A stretch of DNA of 64,000 nt, taken from Lactobacillus sp. HBUAS51381 (lineage in GTDB: Bacteria; Bacillota; Bacilli; Lactobacillales; Lactobacillaceae). Under the pieces are notes generated by a model. The model was not told where the DNA came from and did not search any database. It worked only from the letters and a program-made list of their open reading frames with translations. Made by a program: the position numbers and the translations under genes. Positions 8,734 through 17,754 of this stretch are shown here, piece after piece (positions within the stretch are counted from its first letter, which is position 1; each line of letters starts with the position of its first letter). The DNA lies in the NCBI RefSeq assembly GCF_012641095.1, contig NZ_JAAVSC010000010.1:1-64000 (forward strand), written 5' to 3'.

Positions 8734-9519
8734 TTAGATTTCTGGATCGCGGTTGGCATCCTTTGAGTAAACGTAAGCTAGGGGTTCGCCACGGCCAACA
8801 GCATAAGCGGCTTGTGGTGAGTAGGAACCCATGTAGAGGTAGTCACCCTTTTCAACTGGGTACCAGCCATTGTCCAGGTTGTACATCCCGGAACCACTGA
8901 TTAAGTAAGCCCCGTGTTCTTGGTAGTGGGTTTCGATGTAAGCATGGCTAGCACCTGGTTCGAAGGCCAAGATGTGCATGTTCATGTCGAAGCCTAAGTC
9001 GTCGGTTGGTAAGAAGTCCCACAGGTGAACGTCGGTCATGCCTTCGTAGTCTTGCGGTGCCCGGTCGTGCGTGTTACCAACGATCTTGTATGCCTTGTGG
9101 CCAGCGATTGGTTGGTAACGCTTCTTGTACAGGAAGACTTCAGTTGGTTCGTCTTGCGCGTTTTCCATGGTCATGATGACACTTTCTGGGAAGTAAGCGT
9201 AGCCGCCATCGGTCAGGATGTTTTCTTCCTTACCGTCGGAAACTTTTAACTTCCCGGAAACCACGTAGGCGACCGTTTCGATGCCTTCGCCACCAAAGCC
9301 GGTGTGCTTACCACCCTTTTGGAAGCTGGCGATGTAGTCAACGAAGTGTGCGCCTAAACGCGGAGTTCCCATGATGGAAACGTCGACATTTTCAAAGCCT
9401 GGTACATTATTCTTCACTAAGCCATCGTTTGGAATCAAGGCGAAGTTACCGGCCTTAACGACGGAACGTGACCCTAATAATTGTTTTTGATACCCGGTAC
9501 GATTGTTTTTGTAACTCAT
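8734..9519 (-). CDS. allE: (S)-ureidoglycine aminohydrolase
   Basis: The 261-residue bicupin has the same length as E. coli AllE. It removes ammonia from (S)-ureidoglycine to give (S)-ureidoglycolate and uses Mn2+. The metal site is visible in the C-terminal cupin as [12 protein letters not shown] (Glu, His, His) near residue 200, with a Gln in YSPQAAYA near residue 240. The start is the ATG at 9519, with GGGAGAC upstream, rather than the five-codon-longer frame. It sits 55 nt after allC and 39 nt before allD, in pathway order. Confidence 0.94.
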   Translation of the reverse strand: MSYKNNRTGYQKQLLGSRSVVKAGNFALIPNDGLVKNNVPGFENVDVSIMGTPRLGAHFVDYIASFQKGGKHTGFGGEGIETVAYVVSGKLKVSDGKEENILTDGGYAYFPESVIMTMENAQDEPTEVFLYKKRYQPIAGHKAYKIVGNTHDRAPQDYEGMTDVHLWDFLPTDDLGFDMNMHILAFEPGASHAYIETHYQEHGAYLISGSGMYNLDNGWYPVEKGDYLYMGSYSPQAAYAVGRGEPLAYVYSKDANRDPEI

Positions 9520-9574
9520 GATCAAGTCTCCCAACTTTTATTTAAACTAGTTTTGTGTGGTTTTACGAAATTAT

Positions 9575-10798
9575 CTATTTGTAAGCTAATTGATAGAGGG
9601 TATCGGCCATTAACTTAACGCCTTCGACTAAGTCTTCAAACTTGGTATTCTCGGCTGGGTTATGGCTGACCCCGTTGATACTTGGCACGAAGATCATCGC
9701 CGTTGGATAAACCGGCGCAATGATTTGAGAATCATGTCCCGCACCACTGTGCATCACGCGATACTTGTAGTTGCCGGTCTTGGCCTGACCTTCGATGGTA
9801 TCGACGATGTCTTGGCTCATTGGAACGGGTTTTTCATCCATCCACAAGTCAATGTTGATGTCTAAGCCCATTTGCTTGGCCACATCGCGCATCATGTTTT
9901 CAATCTCGGTGGTGAAGTTTACTAAGTATTCAGCATCGGTGTGCCGGCAGTCCATCGTGAAGAGAACTTCGCCAGGCACCACGTTAACCGTGTTCGGCTT
10001 AGGCACCACTTTCCCAAAGGTCAAGACCAGTGGATCGCCAATCTCATGAGCTTTGTCCAGGGCCGTATTCACAATCTTAGCCATGCCATAAACGGCATCA
10101 TGACGATAGCTCAGGGGCGTGGTTCCGGCATGGTTGGCTTCACCCTTCAAGGTGATGTCGTAGCGCCGTTGCCCGGCAATGCTGTTAACGACCCCAATTT
10201 GTTCGTGTTCTCTTTCGAGGATGCTGCCTTGTTCAATATGTTCTTCGACGAAGGCCTTGATATCATCACGCCGCGTTTGCTTGTCGCTAAAGTCGAAGCC
10301 TTGGCGGTGCATTTCATCAGCGAACTTCTTGCCATTAGCATCGGCAACATCTTTCACTTCATCGTTGTTGGCAATACCGACGAAGTTCTTGCTGCCCCAG
10401 AATACCGTTGGGAAGCGGCTACCTTCTTCTTCGGCCATGGAAATGACTTCCAGTGACCGCTTGGGTGCGCCGTATTTTTCTTGTAGGAACTGAACAGCCG
10501 TTAACGAAGCGACAACCCCAAACTGGCCGTCAAGAGTTCCCCCATTAACCACTGTATCAATATGTGAACCCGTCATGATGGTTTCTTCAGGCTTCTCGGA
10601 CCCTTCGATTCGCCCAAATAAGTTACCAATATCATCGAACTTGGTTGCCATCCCAGTTGATTCCATCTGAGCCTTAACGTACTGTTGCGCTTCCAGCCAA
10701 GAATCGGAGTACAACAACCGGGTCATCCCACCCGTGGGATCGCTACCGATCGATGACAATTTCTTAAGTCGTTCATCAACAACTTTTTCGAGTTCCAT
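9575..10798 (-). CDS. allC: Allantoate amidohydrolase
   Basis: The 407-residue M20-family dinuclear metallohydrolase splits allantoate into (S)-ureidoglycine, ammonia and CO2. The metal and catalytic motifs are TGSHIDTVVNGGTLDGQFG near residue 80, AEEEGSRF near residue 125, and the dimer-bridging His in NHAGTTP near residue 210. A C-terminal SGAGHDSQ lies near residue 355. The listed start (10798) has AAGGAGG ideally placed; a six-codon-longer frame would put its own start inside that ribosome site. It is the first gene of the second ureide unit, behind a cre-like site at 10835-10848. N-carbamoyl-amino-acid hydrolases share the fold, but allE and allD next door favour allantoate. Confidence 0.93.
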   Translation of the reverse strand: MELEKVVDERLKKLSSIGSDPTGGMTRLLYSDSWLEAQQYVKAQMESTGMATKFDDIGNLFGRIEGSEKPEETIMTGSHIDTVVNGGTLDGQFGVVASLTAVQFLQEKYGAPKRSLEVISMAEEEGSRFPTVFWGSKNFVGIANNDEVKDVADANGKKFADEMHRQGFDFSDKQTRRDDIKAFVEEHIEQGSILEREHEQIGVVNSIAGQRRYDITLKGEANHAGTTPLSYRHDAVYGMAKIVNTALDKAHEIGDPLVLTFGKVVPKPNTVNVVPGEVLFTMDCRHTDAEYLVNFTTEIENMMRDVAKQMGLDINIDLWMDEKPVPMSQDIVDTIEGQAKTGNYKYRVMHSGAGHDSQIIAPVYPTAMIFVPSINGVSHNPAENTKFEDLVEGVKLMADTLYQLAYK

Positions 10799-10834
10799 AA
10801 TTTTTGCCTCCTTCATATTATGTTACAAGCTTAT

Positions 10835-10848
10835 TGTATGCGCTTTCA
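10835..10848 (-). promoter_or_regulatory. cre-like CcpA site in front of allC
   Basis: The minus strand reads TGAAAGCGCATACA, 13 of 14 to the cre consensus and followed by AT. It lies 36 nt upstream of the allC ATG, where bound CcpA would block initiation or elongation. A clear -35/-10 pair is not evident. Confidence 0.6.
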
Positions 10849-11062
10849 TTGCAATCATCATTAGTCACTTTGGCTAAAGTCATTCGTGAAATTGTTGCAT
10901 TCTGACTAGATTTTGTCCCAAATACGCCTTTTTCTAGCCCATTTTGCCTTCATCGCCACCCGCAGGCAGACTCTTTTGGAAATTCGTGTATTTTCCGGGT
11001 CGCTTTCTTCCGATTACCATCAAACTTCACATTTCAATACGATTAAATGAGTCATCGACGAC

Positions 11063-11473
11063 CACCTGCGGCTGCCAGAGATTTCGGCGCTGTGGGGACC
11101 GCCTGCGGCCTGAAAAGCGGTCCTCCGGCTCGGTTTGAAGCCTGACAAAGCGCGTCAGTCTCCAAACACGTCCCGCGCTGTAAGCTGAGGTTCAGCTTAC
11201 AGCGCTGTCACGGCTACCTTCATCTCTGGCCGCCTCCGGTTACGAAGAATATAAACTCTAAATGGTTGATCGTATCGCCGGAATGGCAACATTCACCTAC
11301 ACTAGTTTTTCCAATACTCAGGTAGCCACGAGTGAACTAAATGGGCACTCAGTGATTGACAAGTAAATGGTCACCCAACAGCGGTTTTAGCTCAAATTGA
11401 AGGCCAAAACATGCTTTATCTTGGCGCATCTTAACAAGATCACAGGCCAAATTTGGTGAACGGCAAGGTGTCT
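11063..11473 (-). repeat. Intergenic structured repeat, copy B (degenerate left module)
   Basis: Reverse-orientation copy lying between allB and allC, about 411 bp. The right module (11063-11250) is well kept. Its first stem is perfect here: AGCGCTGTAAGCTGA on one arm pairs fully, whereas other copies carry two mismatches. The left module (11320-11473) is strongly eroded but keeps the flanking GGCCAAATTTGG and GAACGGCAAGG. The copy separates allP-allB from allC and the rest of the pathway. The remaining 10849-11062 holds nothing I can name. Confidence 0.85.
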
Positions 11474-11562
11474 AACACACAACGGCCAGATAATTATCGC
11501 TGTTTGTCGTTTCCAGCAGAACTTCCACTTCACTCTTTAGCAAAGTGCCCAAGCAGCCATGA

Positions 11563-11609
11563 CAAAAGAAAACGACTCGTTTCGAGTCAAGTCGAAAACA
11601 AGTCGTTTT
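11563..11609 (-). terminator. Rho-independent terminator after allB
   Basis: On the minus strand AAAACGACT pairs with AGTCGTTTT (11601-11609 with 11569-11577), with an inner ACTCG/CGAGT stem and a T-rich tail. It lies 32 nt past the allB stop, so allP-allB should be transcribed separately from allC onward. Confidence 0.75.
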
Positions 11610-11640
11610 GTCAGTTAAGCCAGCGCTTAAATCGCTTAAA

Positions 11641-13029
11641 TTAAACCGTTTGGGCAACCCGCTTAGCTGCTTTTTCGATAAATTGGCCAGGGAAGGCAGA
11701 CGTTACGCCCGCTTCCTTGCTGTAAATCGTTTGGCCCCGTAAGATGGTTTGCATCACTTGGGCACCGATTTCACGGCCAATGTATGGGCTGATTTGGTTC
11801 CGGTATTCCAAGTCTTCCGCCTTCAACGTGTAAGGCGCGTTTGGCTTGATCAGCACGAAGTCAGCATCCTTGCCCACGCTGATCCGGCCCTTGTCATCCA
11901 AGTTGTACCGGTCGGCTGGGTTGGAAGCGATGATTTGAGCGAAATGCGTTAAGGACATGCCGCGTTTTTGAACGGCTTCGTCGTACATCACGTCAACATC
12001 GTTTTGAACGCCGGAGATCCCACCCCAAGCATCGAAGGCGTTGTCGGTATCCTTCAGGTCTGGTGTACATGGTGAGTGGTCGGACGTCACGAAGCTGATC
12101 GCACCCGATTCAACGCGCTTCCATAAGGCGTCTTGTTGGGCTTGTTCGCGGATTGGTGGTGAACATTTAACCACGGCACCAATGGCGTCCAATTCGTCCT
12201 TAGCGAAGTACAGGTAGTGAACACAGGTTTCACAAGTCACGTCAACACCTTCAGCGCGACCTTGGATAACGGCATCGACACCTTCTTGGCAAGCCACGTG
12301 ACAGATGTGAATCCGGCAACCGGTTTGCTTAGCCATGAAGATGGCCTTCTTGATGGCCATGACTTCGGTAAAGGCTGGACGGGTGTCGACGTAATCGGCC
12401 AACGTGGTCTTGCCTTCCGCCTTGGCGATTTCACCCAGACGGTCGGTAATGGCTGCATCTTCGGCATGAATGGCTAAGACTTTACCCGTCTTGGCAATCT
12501 GCTTCATCCCTTCGTAAAGGGAGTAGTCATCGACGTTTTCGAAGTCGCCGTCGATCGAACGGTCCCCACAGGTTGCTAAGAAACACTTGTAACCCGCAAC
12601 GCCACCTTCATCCAATTCTTGAATGCCACCCTTTAAGTTCGATGGGACTAACCCACCAAATGAGCCAACATCCACTTTTAATTCATCTTTGTGTGAATAC
12701 TTTTCTTCAAGGGTCTTGCCATCCACCGTTGCTGGCACTTGGTTCAGAGGCATTTCCATAAAGGACGTGACCCCACCTTTAGCACAAGATGCCGTTCCAG
12801 TGACATAGCCTTCCCATTGATCCCGGTACCCACCACCCATTGGGGTAATATGTACGTGGGCATCAACCATCCCAGGACTTACAATTAAGCCCTTGGCGTC
12901 AACAATTTTACTACCATTCAGGTTTTCACCGATTGCTGTAATCTTACCATTGTCGACAGCCACATCAGTGTGGGTTTCGCCACCTTCAAGGATGACCAAC
13001 CCGTTTTTAATGACTAATTCATGACTCAT
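11641..13029 (-). CDS. allB: Allantoinase
   Basis: The 462-residue cyclic amidohydrolase opens the hydantoin ring of allantoin to allantoate. It keeps the metal-binding HxH (VDAHVHI), the carboxylated Lys (GYKCF, near residue 148), His in AIHAEDA and HICHVAC, and the Asp in TSDHSPC. Length is close to E. coli AllB (453). The start lies 2 nt after the permease stop, and its ribosome site AAGGAGG lies within the last permease codons. This means tight translational coupling of uptake and first step. Dihydropyrimidinase and dihydroorotase are relatives, but the neighbouring permease and downstream allC-E settle the substrate. Confidence 0.95.
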   Translation of the reverse strand: MSHELVIKNGLVILEGGETHTDVAVDNGKITAIGENLNGSKIVDAKGLIVSPGMVDAHVHITPMGGGYRDQWEGYVTGTASCAKGGVTSFMEMPLNQVPATVDGKTLEEKYSHKDELKVDVGSFGGLVPSNLKGGIQELDEGGVAGYKCFLATCGDRSIDGDFENVDDYSLYEGMKQIAKTGKVLAIHAEDAAITDRLGEIAKAEGKTTLADYVDTRPAFTEVMAIKKAIFMAKQTGCRIHICHVACQEGVDAVIQGRAEGVDVTCETCVHYLYFAKDELDAIGAVVKCSPPIREQAQQDALWKRVESGAISFVTSDHSPCTPDLKDTDNAFDAWGGISGVQNDVDVMYDEAVQKRGMSLTHFAQIIASNPADRYNLDDKGRISVGKDADFVLIKPNAPYTLKAEDLEYRNQISPYIGREIGAQVMQTILRGQTIYSKEAGVTSAFPGQFIEKAAKRVAQTV

Positions 13030-13031
13030 GT

Positions 13032-14537
13032 TTATTCCTCCTTTATATCTTGGTTTAAACTCTGGTTAAGTGTTGCCGGTTCTTTTTTCGACACCATTTT
13101 CTTTAACCCTAGGTAAATCAGGAATGCAGAGATAAATCCAACAAACCATGACAAATCAGAAATAACTTTGACGGCTGGAATAAATTGACCACTGAGTGAC
13201 AATATGAGAGCTAAGATTGTCGCAACGTAGGCCTCTTTATTGACGCCATGATAACGAATCTCTTTATTCCCGGTATTCAGATCCATATACAGGGTATCTA
13301 GATTTTCATGCCGGTAATGAATGAAGAAGTAGTTGGCAATCATGACCCCAGCGACTGGTCCTAAGACAGCCCCAATCCCATTTAAGAAGATAAAGATACT
13401 GTCTGAGTTTTCCATCAATTTCCACGGCATAATCAGGAAACTAATAATACTAGCGATGATCACACCACTCTTGTAATTGAGCTTCTTCGGGAACAGCGCC
13501 GTCAATTGATAACCGGCTGGGATAATATTCCCGGTGGCATTCGTTGAAATCGTGGTCAGTAAGAAGACGGCCATTGAAATCAAGATTGCGGGTAAGCTGT
13601 CCCACCGTTCGATAATGTTCAAAACGTTCCATTCCTGGATGTTGTAATGAATAGATCCCCCAATCAGAATCACCACACTGGTGAAAGCAAAGATCAGGTA
13701 ACCGACCGATAAGCCTAACGTTTGGCCAATGGCCTGGGCCTTCGTGGACTTGGCGTTTTGCGTAAAGTCCGCGATACTCGTCCCAGGGGCTGCCCAAACG
13801 GCAATAACAGAGTTGAAAATGATAAAGTAAACCAGAAGCGGATTGGCATGGGAGGTTGCGTTGATGTGGTAGGACAAGATTGGTCCTAACCCACCGGCAC
13901 CCCAGATTGCCCAGATTGCCATGCCACCAAATACGACATAAATCAGTGGGCTTAAAATCGCGGTAAACTTATTTAAAATGCTCCCGCCACCGAAACCAAC
14001 CAGAACGTTTAAGATCCAGAAGATGGTGAATGAAATTAAGCCGGGAATACTGATTCCTAGAATCTTGGTCGATCCCCCAATATCGAGGAAGCCCGGCCAA
14101 ATCTTACCGATCATAATCAGCAAAGCTAGAGAACCCGTATACGTCTGTAACCCAAACCAGGCAATCGCCGCGACACAGCCACGCAGGAATCCTGGTAGCT
14201 TAGCACCGAGGTTGCCATAGGCCGAACGAAGGTGCATGGCAAAGGGAATGCCGTATTTGGAGCCAACGATCCCATTAATGGCCATGAATGCGGAGACGAA
14301 GAAAGCACTCAAGAATATGGCGATCATGACGTTAAGCGGTGAGAGGCCCAAGAATAAGAAGCCACCAACGGCCGCGTAATTAGGAATGTTGTGAATGGAC
14401 CCCATCCACAGGGTGAAGAAGTTCCCAATCCCCATATTACGTTTGTCGCCGGTCTTGGGTAGTAAGTCATCGTTGTAGCCGCGCTCTTTGAACGTTGCAA
14501 TTTGCTGCTCAGTTACTTCATACTCGTTCGTTTTCAC
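13032..14537 (-). CDS. allP: Allantoin permease (NCS1 family)
   Basis: The roughly 501-residue NCS1 transporter of the nucleobase-cation-symport family is predicted to import allantoin. About twelve hydrophobic segments follow a polar N-terminus. The NCS1-typical stretch from NMGIGNFFTLWMG to NIPNYAAVGGFL (residues 35-62) is clear. The GTG at 14537 has AAGGGG 8 nt upstream; an in-frame TTG two codons earlier is too close to that site. The gene heads the unit allP-allB. Uracil and hydantoin permeases belong to the same family; the assignment relies on coupling to allB. Confidence 0.9.
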   Translation of the reverse strand: MKTNEYEVTEQQIATFKERGYNDDLLPKTGDKRNMGIGNFFTLWMGSIHNIPNYAAVGGFLFLGLSPLNVMIAIFLSAFFVSAFMAINGIVGSKYGIPFAMHLRSAYGNLGAKLPGFLRGCVAAIAWFGLQTYTGSLALLIMIGKIWPGFLDIGGSTKILGISIPGLISFTIFWILNVLVGFGGGSILNKFTAILSPLIYVVFGGMAIWAIWGAGGLGPILSYHINATSHANPLLVYFIIFNSVIAVWAAPGTSIADFTQNAKSTKAQAIGQTLGLSVGYLIFAFTSVVILIGGSIHYNIQEWNVLNIIERWDSLPAILISMAVFLLTTISTNATGNIIPAGYQLTALFPKKLNYKSGVIIASIISFLIMPWKLMENSDSIFIFLNGIGAVLGPVAGVMIANYFFIHYRHENLDTLYMDLNTGNKEIRYHGVNKEAYVATILALILSLSGQFIPAVKVISDLSWFVGFISAFLIYLGLKKMVSKKEPATLNQSLNQDIKEE

Positions 14538-14722
14538 CTTCAAAACCCCTTACGAATGTAATAACCACCTTCGTTGCAGAATAGTCTCGATAAACGGCTA
14601 CGTCCTAAAGTCCTCAGAGATGATTGTCCGCGCGAACTGATAAGGATTCCGATCAGGTACAAGCAAGGGTGCTTGTCAGTTAGGCCTTAACTATTTATCA
14701 TCACCCATTGTAAGCGGTTTCT
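14538..14722 (-). promoter_or_regulatory. Long leader of allP-allB with upstream cre-like site
   Basis: The cre-like AGAAACCGCTTACA (14709-14722, minus strand, 13 of 14) is followed by about 170 nt before the permease start. The leader contains small inverted repeats: AGTTAAGGCCTAACT, ACAAGCA with TGCTTGT, and CTGAT with ATCAG. I recognise no riboswitch class. The length and hairpins leave room for regulation by RNA or an unidentified ureide regulator. Confidence 0.5.
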
Positions 14723-14797
14723 TTTCGAGGAGCATTGTTCAAAATGACCAGAAAAACATTTTCATTTGTCACCTTGCCGGCCAAAAATTTGTTACAA

Positions 14798-14811
14798 TGA
14801 AAACGATTACA
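14798..14811 (+). promoter_or_regulatory. Perfect cre site upstream of the esterase gene
   Basis: TGAAAACGATTACA matches the cre consensus at all 14 positions and is flanked by TTACAA and ATTATT. It lies 25 nt before the start codon of the divergent hydrolase gene, and 76 nt from the cre of allP. Confidence 0.75.
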
Positions 14812-14835
14812 ATTATTAGAAGGAGTGTAGGTCCG

Positions 14836-15681
14836 ATGAAAACTACTCAGATTTCTTTAACCACCTATCATGATATTCCGCTCAATGCGACCCGCTATAC
14901 GCCTGATACCACGGCCACCGCCACCGTCTTTTACCTACACGGCGGGGGCCTGGAATTCGGTCAGCGTGATGATCTGCCTTTGGCCTACATTCAGCGCTTC
15001 GTCGACGCGGGAATTGAGCTCGTTACATTTGACTACTTATTAGCGCCCGAGGTCAAAGTTGACGTGATTCTGCCCGTCTTACGGGAATCGCTGCAGGTCA
15101 TGGTGGACAAATTACCTAGCCCATCCCGCATCATACTGATGGGGCGCTCAGCCGGCGCCTATCTCTGCTATTTACTGCTACACGACGGCTTTGAAGCGGA
15201 CGGTTTCATTGATCTCTATGGCTATTCTCGTTTGGATTATCCCGAATTCCGAATGCCATCCGGGTTCTATGACGACTTCCCTAAGGTTTTACCGATGGCT
15301 GCTCAAGCGATGATTCAACGACAGCCCTTAGTCGCCGGTGAAATGAAGGATCGCTATCCACTGTACGTTTCCGGCCGCCAGTTTGGAACTTGGCTCAGTC
15401 AATTCTTGCCCAGTATGCGGGACGCTGAGCGTTTCTCCTTAACACCGGCCGATCTACACGGCTTCCCCCGGACGTTGCTGATTCACAGCACCGACGACCC
15501 CGACGTGCCCTTTGCGACCTCGACGGATGCCGTTAAACACCTACCGGACGCCAAGCTCATCCCCGTTTCCCAAGCCGAACACGACTTCGACCGGGAAGTC
15601 ACGCCCGATAATCTGGCCATCTACGACCAAATTATCGCCTTCGTTACCGCAGCAACGTCGGCGATTCGGGCCTCGGCCTAG
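14836..15681 (+). CDS. Alpha/beta hydrolase, esterase/lipase-like
   Basis: The 281-residue protein has an esterase-type alpha/beta hydrolase fold. The oxyanion-hole HGGGLEFG motif lies near residue 36. The nucleophile elbow GRSAG is near residue 104, Asp in HSTDDPDVPF near residue 220, and His in AEHDFD near residue 248. No signal peptide is seen, so it is probably cytosolic. The ATG at 14836 has AAGGAG upstream; an earlier in-frame ATG at 14797 overlaps the cre site and lacks a ribosome site. It is divergent from allP and shares the regulatory gap. The substrate is unknown. Confidence 0.8.
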   Translation: MKTTQISLTTYHDIPLNATRYTPDTTATATVFYLHGGGLEFGQRDDLPLAYIQRFVDAGIELVTFDYLLAPEVKVDVILPVLRESLQVMVDKLPSPSRIILMGRSAGAYLCYLLLHDGFEADGFIDLYGYSRLDYPEFRMPSGFYDDFPKVLPMAAQAMIQRQPLVAGEMKDRYPLYVSGRQFGTWLSQFLPSMRDAERFSLTPADLHGFPRTLLIHSTDDPDVPFATSTDAVKHLPDAKLIPVSQAEHDFDREVTPDNLAIYDQIIAFVTAATSAIRASA

Positions 15682-15707
15682 CGTAGCAACCACCTAATTT
15701 CAGAATG

Positions 15708-15745
15708 TTAAACCAGCTGGGCCGAACCGTCCAGCTGGTTTATTT
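15708..15745 (+). terminator. Terminator of the esterase gene
   Basis: AAACCAGCTGG (15710-15720) pairs with CCAGCTGGTTTA (15731-15742), followed by TTTA. It lies just after the esterase stop. Confidence 0.8.
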
Positions 15746-15751
15746 AGGTAG

Positions 15752-15767
15752 CGTAAAACGTTTTACG
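15752..15767. promoter_or_regulatory. 16-bp perfect palindrome upstream of the DUF1801 gene
   Basis: CGTAAAACGTTTTACG is fully self-complementary and lies 69 nt upstream of the DUF1801 start. It resembles a symmetric operator and shares its AAACG/CGTTT core with cre sites, so the binding protein could be a LacI-family regulator. Confidence 0.45.
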
Positions 15768-15835
15768 TAAGCAACTTAGCCGCAACTATGCTAAGCTCAA
15801 AACAGGACCACCGACCTATTTGAGGAGGCGCTTTC

Positions 15836-16177
15836 ATGACCGTCATTACAGATTATATCGAGACAGCCGATGCAAAGCAACAACCGCAGTTAACTGCCAT
15901 GTATCAGATTCTCAAGCCACTCCTGCCAGACGCCACCGAAACGCTGAGCTATGGCATGCCCGCCTTTCATCAGCAAAAAGACATCGTTTATTTCGCCCCG
16001 ATGAAGAATCACCTGGGGTTCTACCCGACCAACACGCCGATTGCCGCATTCGAAGACGAACTCGAAGGCCGGTACAAGTACTCTAAGGGGGCCGTCCAAT
16101 TTGACTACAATAAACCCCTGCCGGCCGAACTGATCGCCAAGATGGTCCGGTTCAAGCTGGCTGAAATCCAAGATTAA
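15836..16177 (+). CDS. DUF1801 family protein (YdhG-like)
   Basis: A 113-residue single-domain protein of the DUF1801 (YdhG) type. The conserved ETLSYGMPAF (about residue 40) and HLGFYPT (about residue 62) are family hallmarks, as is the C-terminal KGAVQFDYNKPLP. Members are small cytosolic proteins; a frataxin-like iron role has been proposed for some Bacillus relatives. GAGGAGG precedes the ATG. It is a single-gene unit with a strong shared terminator downstream. Specific function is unknown. Confidence 0.8.
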   Translation: MTVITDYIETADAKQQPQLTAMYQILKPLLPDATETLSYGMPAFHQQKDIVYFAPMKNHLGFYPTNTPIAAFEDELEGRYKYSKGAVQFDYNKPLPAELIAKMVRFKLAEIQD

Positions 16178-16213
16178 AAAAATGATTGGCCCCAATCGGC
16201 CAATCATTTTTTA
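16176..16213. terminator. Bidirectional terminator
   Basis: AAAAAAATGATTGGCC pairs perfectly with GGCCAATCATTTTTT around CCAATC. It serves the convergent DUF1801 and aquaporin genes. Confidence 0.9.
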
Positions 16214-16219
16214 ATCGAT

Positions 16220-16870
16220 TCAGTCCTCGCTCCCCATCATCCGACCCACAAAAGCGGCCAGGATAGCGCCAACTTCCGGGGCCAAGATGTAGAGCCAGAG
16301 ATGTGATAGCGCACTGCCACCGGCAAAGACGGCTGGCCCAAACGACCGAGCGGGGTTCAACGACCCACCCGTCAGGTTCAGGGCCACAATAATCAGGAAG
16401 CCCAGCGTCACCCCAATCGTGACCCCGGCAAAGTCTCCATTACCGTGGCGGTCACTCGTCACATTTAAGATGACCAGTAAGAATAAGAAGGTCACTAGGG
16501 CTTCAACGAAGAAGGCCAAGCCCATAGATATTTTGGGGAAATCAGTTTGACCCAACTGATTCGTTGCCAGACCCAATCCGCTAACGAATAATTTCATAAT
16601 AGCTGAAGCTGCGGTTGCGCCAAGTACCTGGGCCACGACGTACCAGAGGGCATCCTTCCCCGAAATACGGCGATTGATGAGCATCGCGGTCGTAACGGCC
16701 GGATTAAAATGGCCACCCGAAATACCACCGAAGGCATAGGCCGAAACCGTAATGGCTAGCCCAAAAGCCAGGCCAATCGTTAGTGTACTCCCGGCAGCGA
16801 CGGTTACGGCCCCCGTCCCTAGGAACACCAACATAAAGGTGCCTAGAAATTCTGCAGTATATTTCTGCAT
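16220..16870 (-). CDS. aqpZ: Aquaporin / glycerol-facilitator family channel
   Basis: The 216-residue MIP-family channel has six predicted membrane segments. Both pore NPA boxes are visible: HFNPAVT (near residue 62) and GGSLNPARSFGPA (near residue 175). The residue pattern NPARSFGPA favours a water-selective AqpZ-type pore over a glycerol facilitator, but this is only a guess. Two adjacent ATGs (16873 and 16870) follow AGGAGG; the second has better spacing. A longer in-frame extension to 16945 lacks a site. It is monocistronic. Confidence 0.88.
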   Translation of the reverse strand: MQKYTAEFLGTFMLVFLGTGAVTVAAGSTLTIGLAFGLAITVSAYAFGGISGGHFNPAVTTAMLINRRISGKDALWYVVAQVLGATAASAIMKLFVSGLGLATNQLGQTDFPKISMGLAFFVEALVTFLFLLVILNVTSDRHGNGDFAGVTIGVTLGFLIIVALNLTGGSLNPARSFGPAVFAGGSALSHLWLYILAPEVGAILAAFVGRMMGSED

Positions 16871-16978
16871 CATGATTCCTCCTATCAGTTCTCTTATTAA
16901 CCGTTCCATTATAGTATACATAATAAATTCATGCCACCAATACACCGGTTGATTAACAACTCGTTTAATTGATGGTGC

Positions 16979-17608
16979 TCATTTTAAATTGTCCGTGGGG
17001 TCATCGTTCGCCACAATCGCTGTAATGGCGGCCGTAATCCCCCGAACATCATCAGTTAACGATAGCGACGGTTGATTCGGCTGGGTGGTGACCTGACTCG
17101 GCAAGAACGGAATATGGAGGAAGCCGGCCCGTAACGTGGGAAACGCCGTAGCCCGTAAGTACTGCACCTGGTACATCAAATGATTGCAGACGTAAGTCCC
17201 CGCGGTGGTCGACACTTGGCTGGGAAGGCCCGCCGCGCGAATGGCCCGCACCATCGCTTTAACTGGTAGTTGGGTGAAGTAGGCGGCCGCACCCGTGGGC
17301 TGGATGGGCTGATCGACCGGTTGCTGACCCGCGTTATCTGGCACGCGACCGTCGTTGAGATTGATCGCCACACGTTCCGGTGTGAGCGCGGCCCGGCCGC
17401 CCGCTTGGCCAATGCTCAATACCACGTCGGGTCGCTCACGAATGAGGGCCTCGCGAACCACCACCGCACATTGGTCAAAGACCGTGGGCACTTCTAATTT
17501 AATTATCTGAGCACCGGAAATCTCGTCCGGTAACTGATTGACCGCAGCAATCGCCGGATTAATCGTCGCACCAGCAAACGGATCGAAGCCCGTCACTAAA
17601 ATTTTCAT
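16979..17608 (-). CDS. pcp: Pyrrolidone-carboxylate peptidase
   Basis: The 209-residue C15 cysteine peptidase removes N-terminal pyroglutamate from peptides in the cytosol. The start [11 protein letters not shown], the catalytic Glu (LTPERVA), Cys (TYVCNHLMY) and His (GFLHIPFLP) are all present. Length is usual for the family. The start at 17608 has AGAGGTGG upstream; the 16-codon-longer frame is unlikely. The gene stands alone between the aquaporin and a reductase pair. Confidence 0.95.
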   Translation of the reverse strand: MKILVTGFDPFAGATINPAIAAVNQLPDEISGAQIIKLEVPTVFDQCAVVVREALIRERPDVVLSIGQAGGRAALTPERVAINLNDGRVPDNAGQQPVDQPIQPTGAAAYFTQLPVKAMVRAIRAAGLPSQVSTTAGTYVCNHLMYQVQYLRATAFPTLRAGFLHIPFLPSQVTTQPNQPSLSLTDDVRGITAAITAIVANDDPTDNLK

Positions 17609-17754
17609 CAAACCACCTCTTCGTTTAAATTTAGCGCTATTGGATCGCGTTTGCAACGCCGATTGCGTCTATTAAAACGTGGGATACGCGGTCATTAGCT
17701 AGTGCGCTAACCACCTTGTATCCCATGTTCAAGTTGTTTTTTCTATCGTTTTGA

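Noticed and set aside
653-10816. Many long open frames on the plus strand opposite the ureide genes
   Set aside because: They are antisense shadows with no ribosome sites; the minus-strand frames carry full family motifs.
14538-14722. Riboswitch in the allP leader
   Set aside because: The leader is long and has small hairpins, but I could not match a purine, guanidine or other known aptamer pattern.
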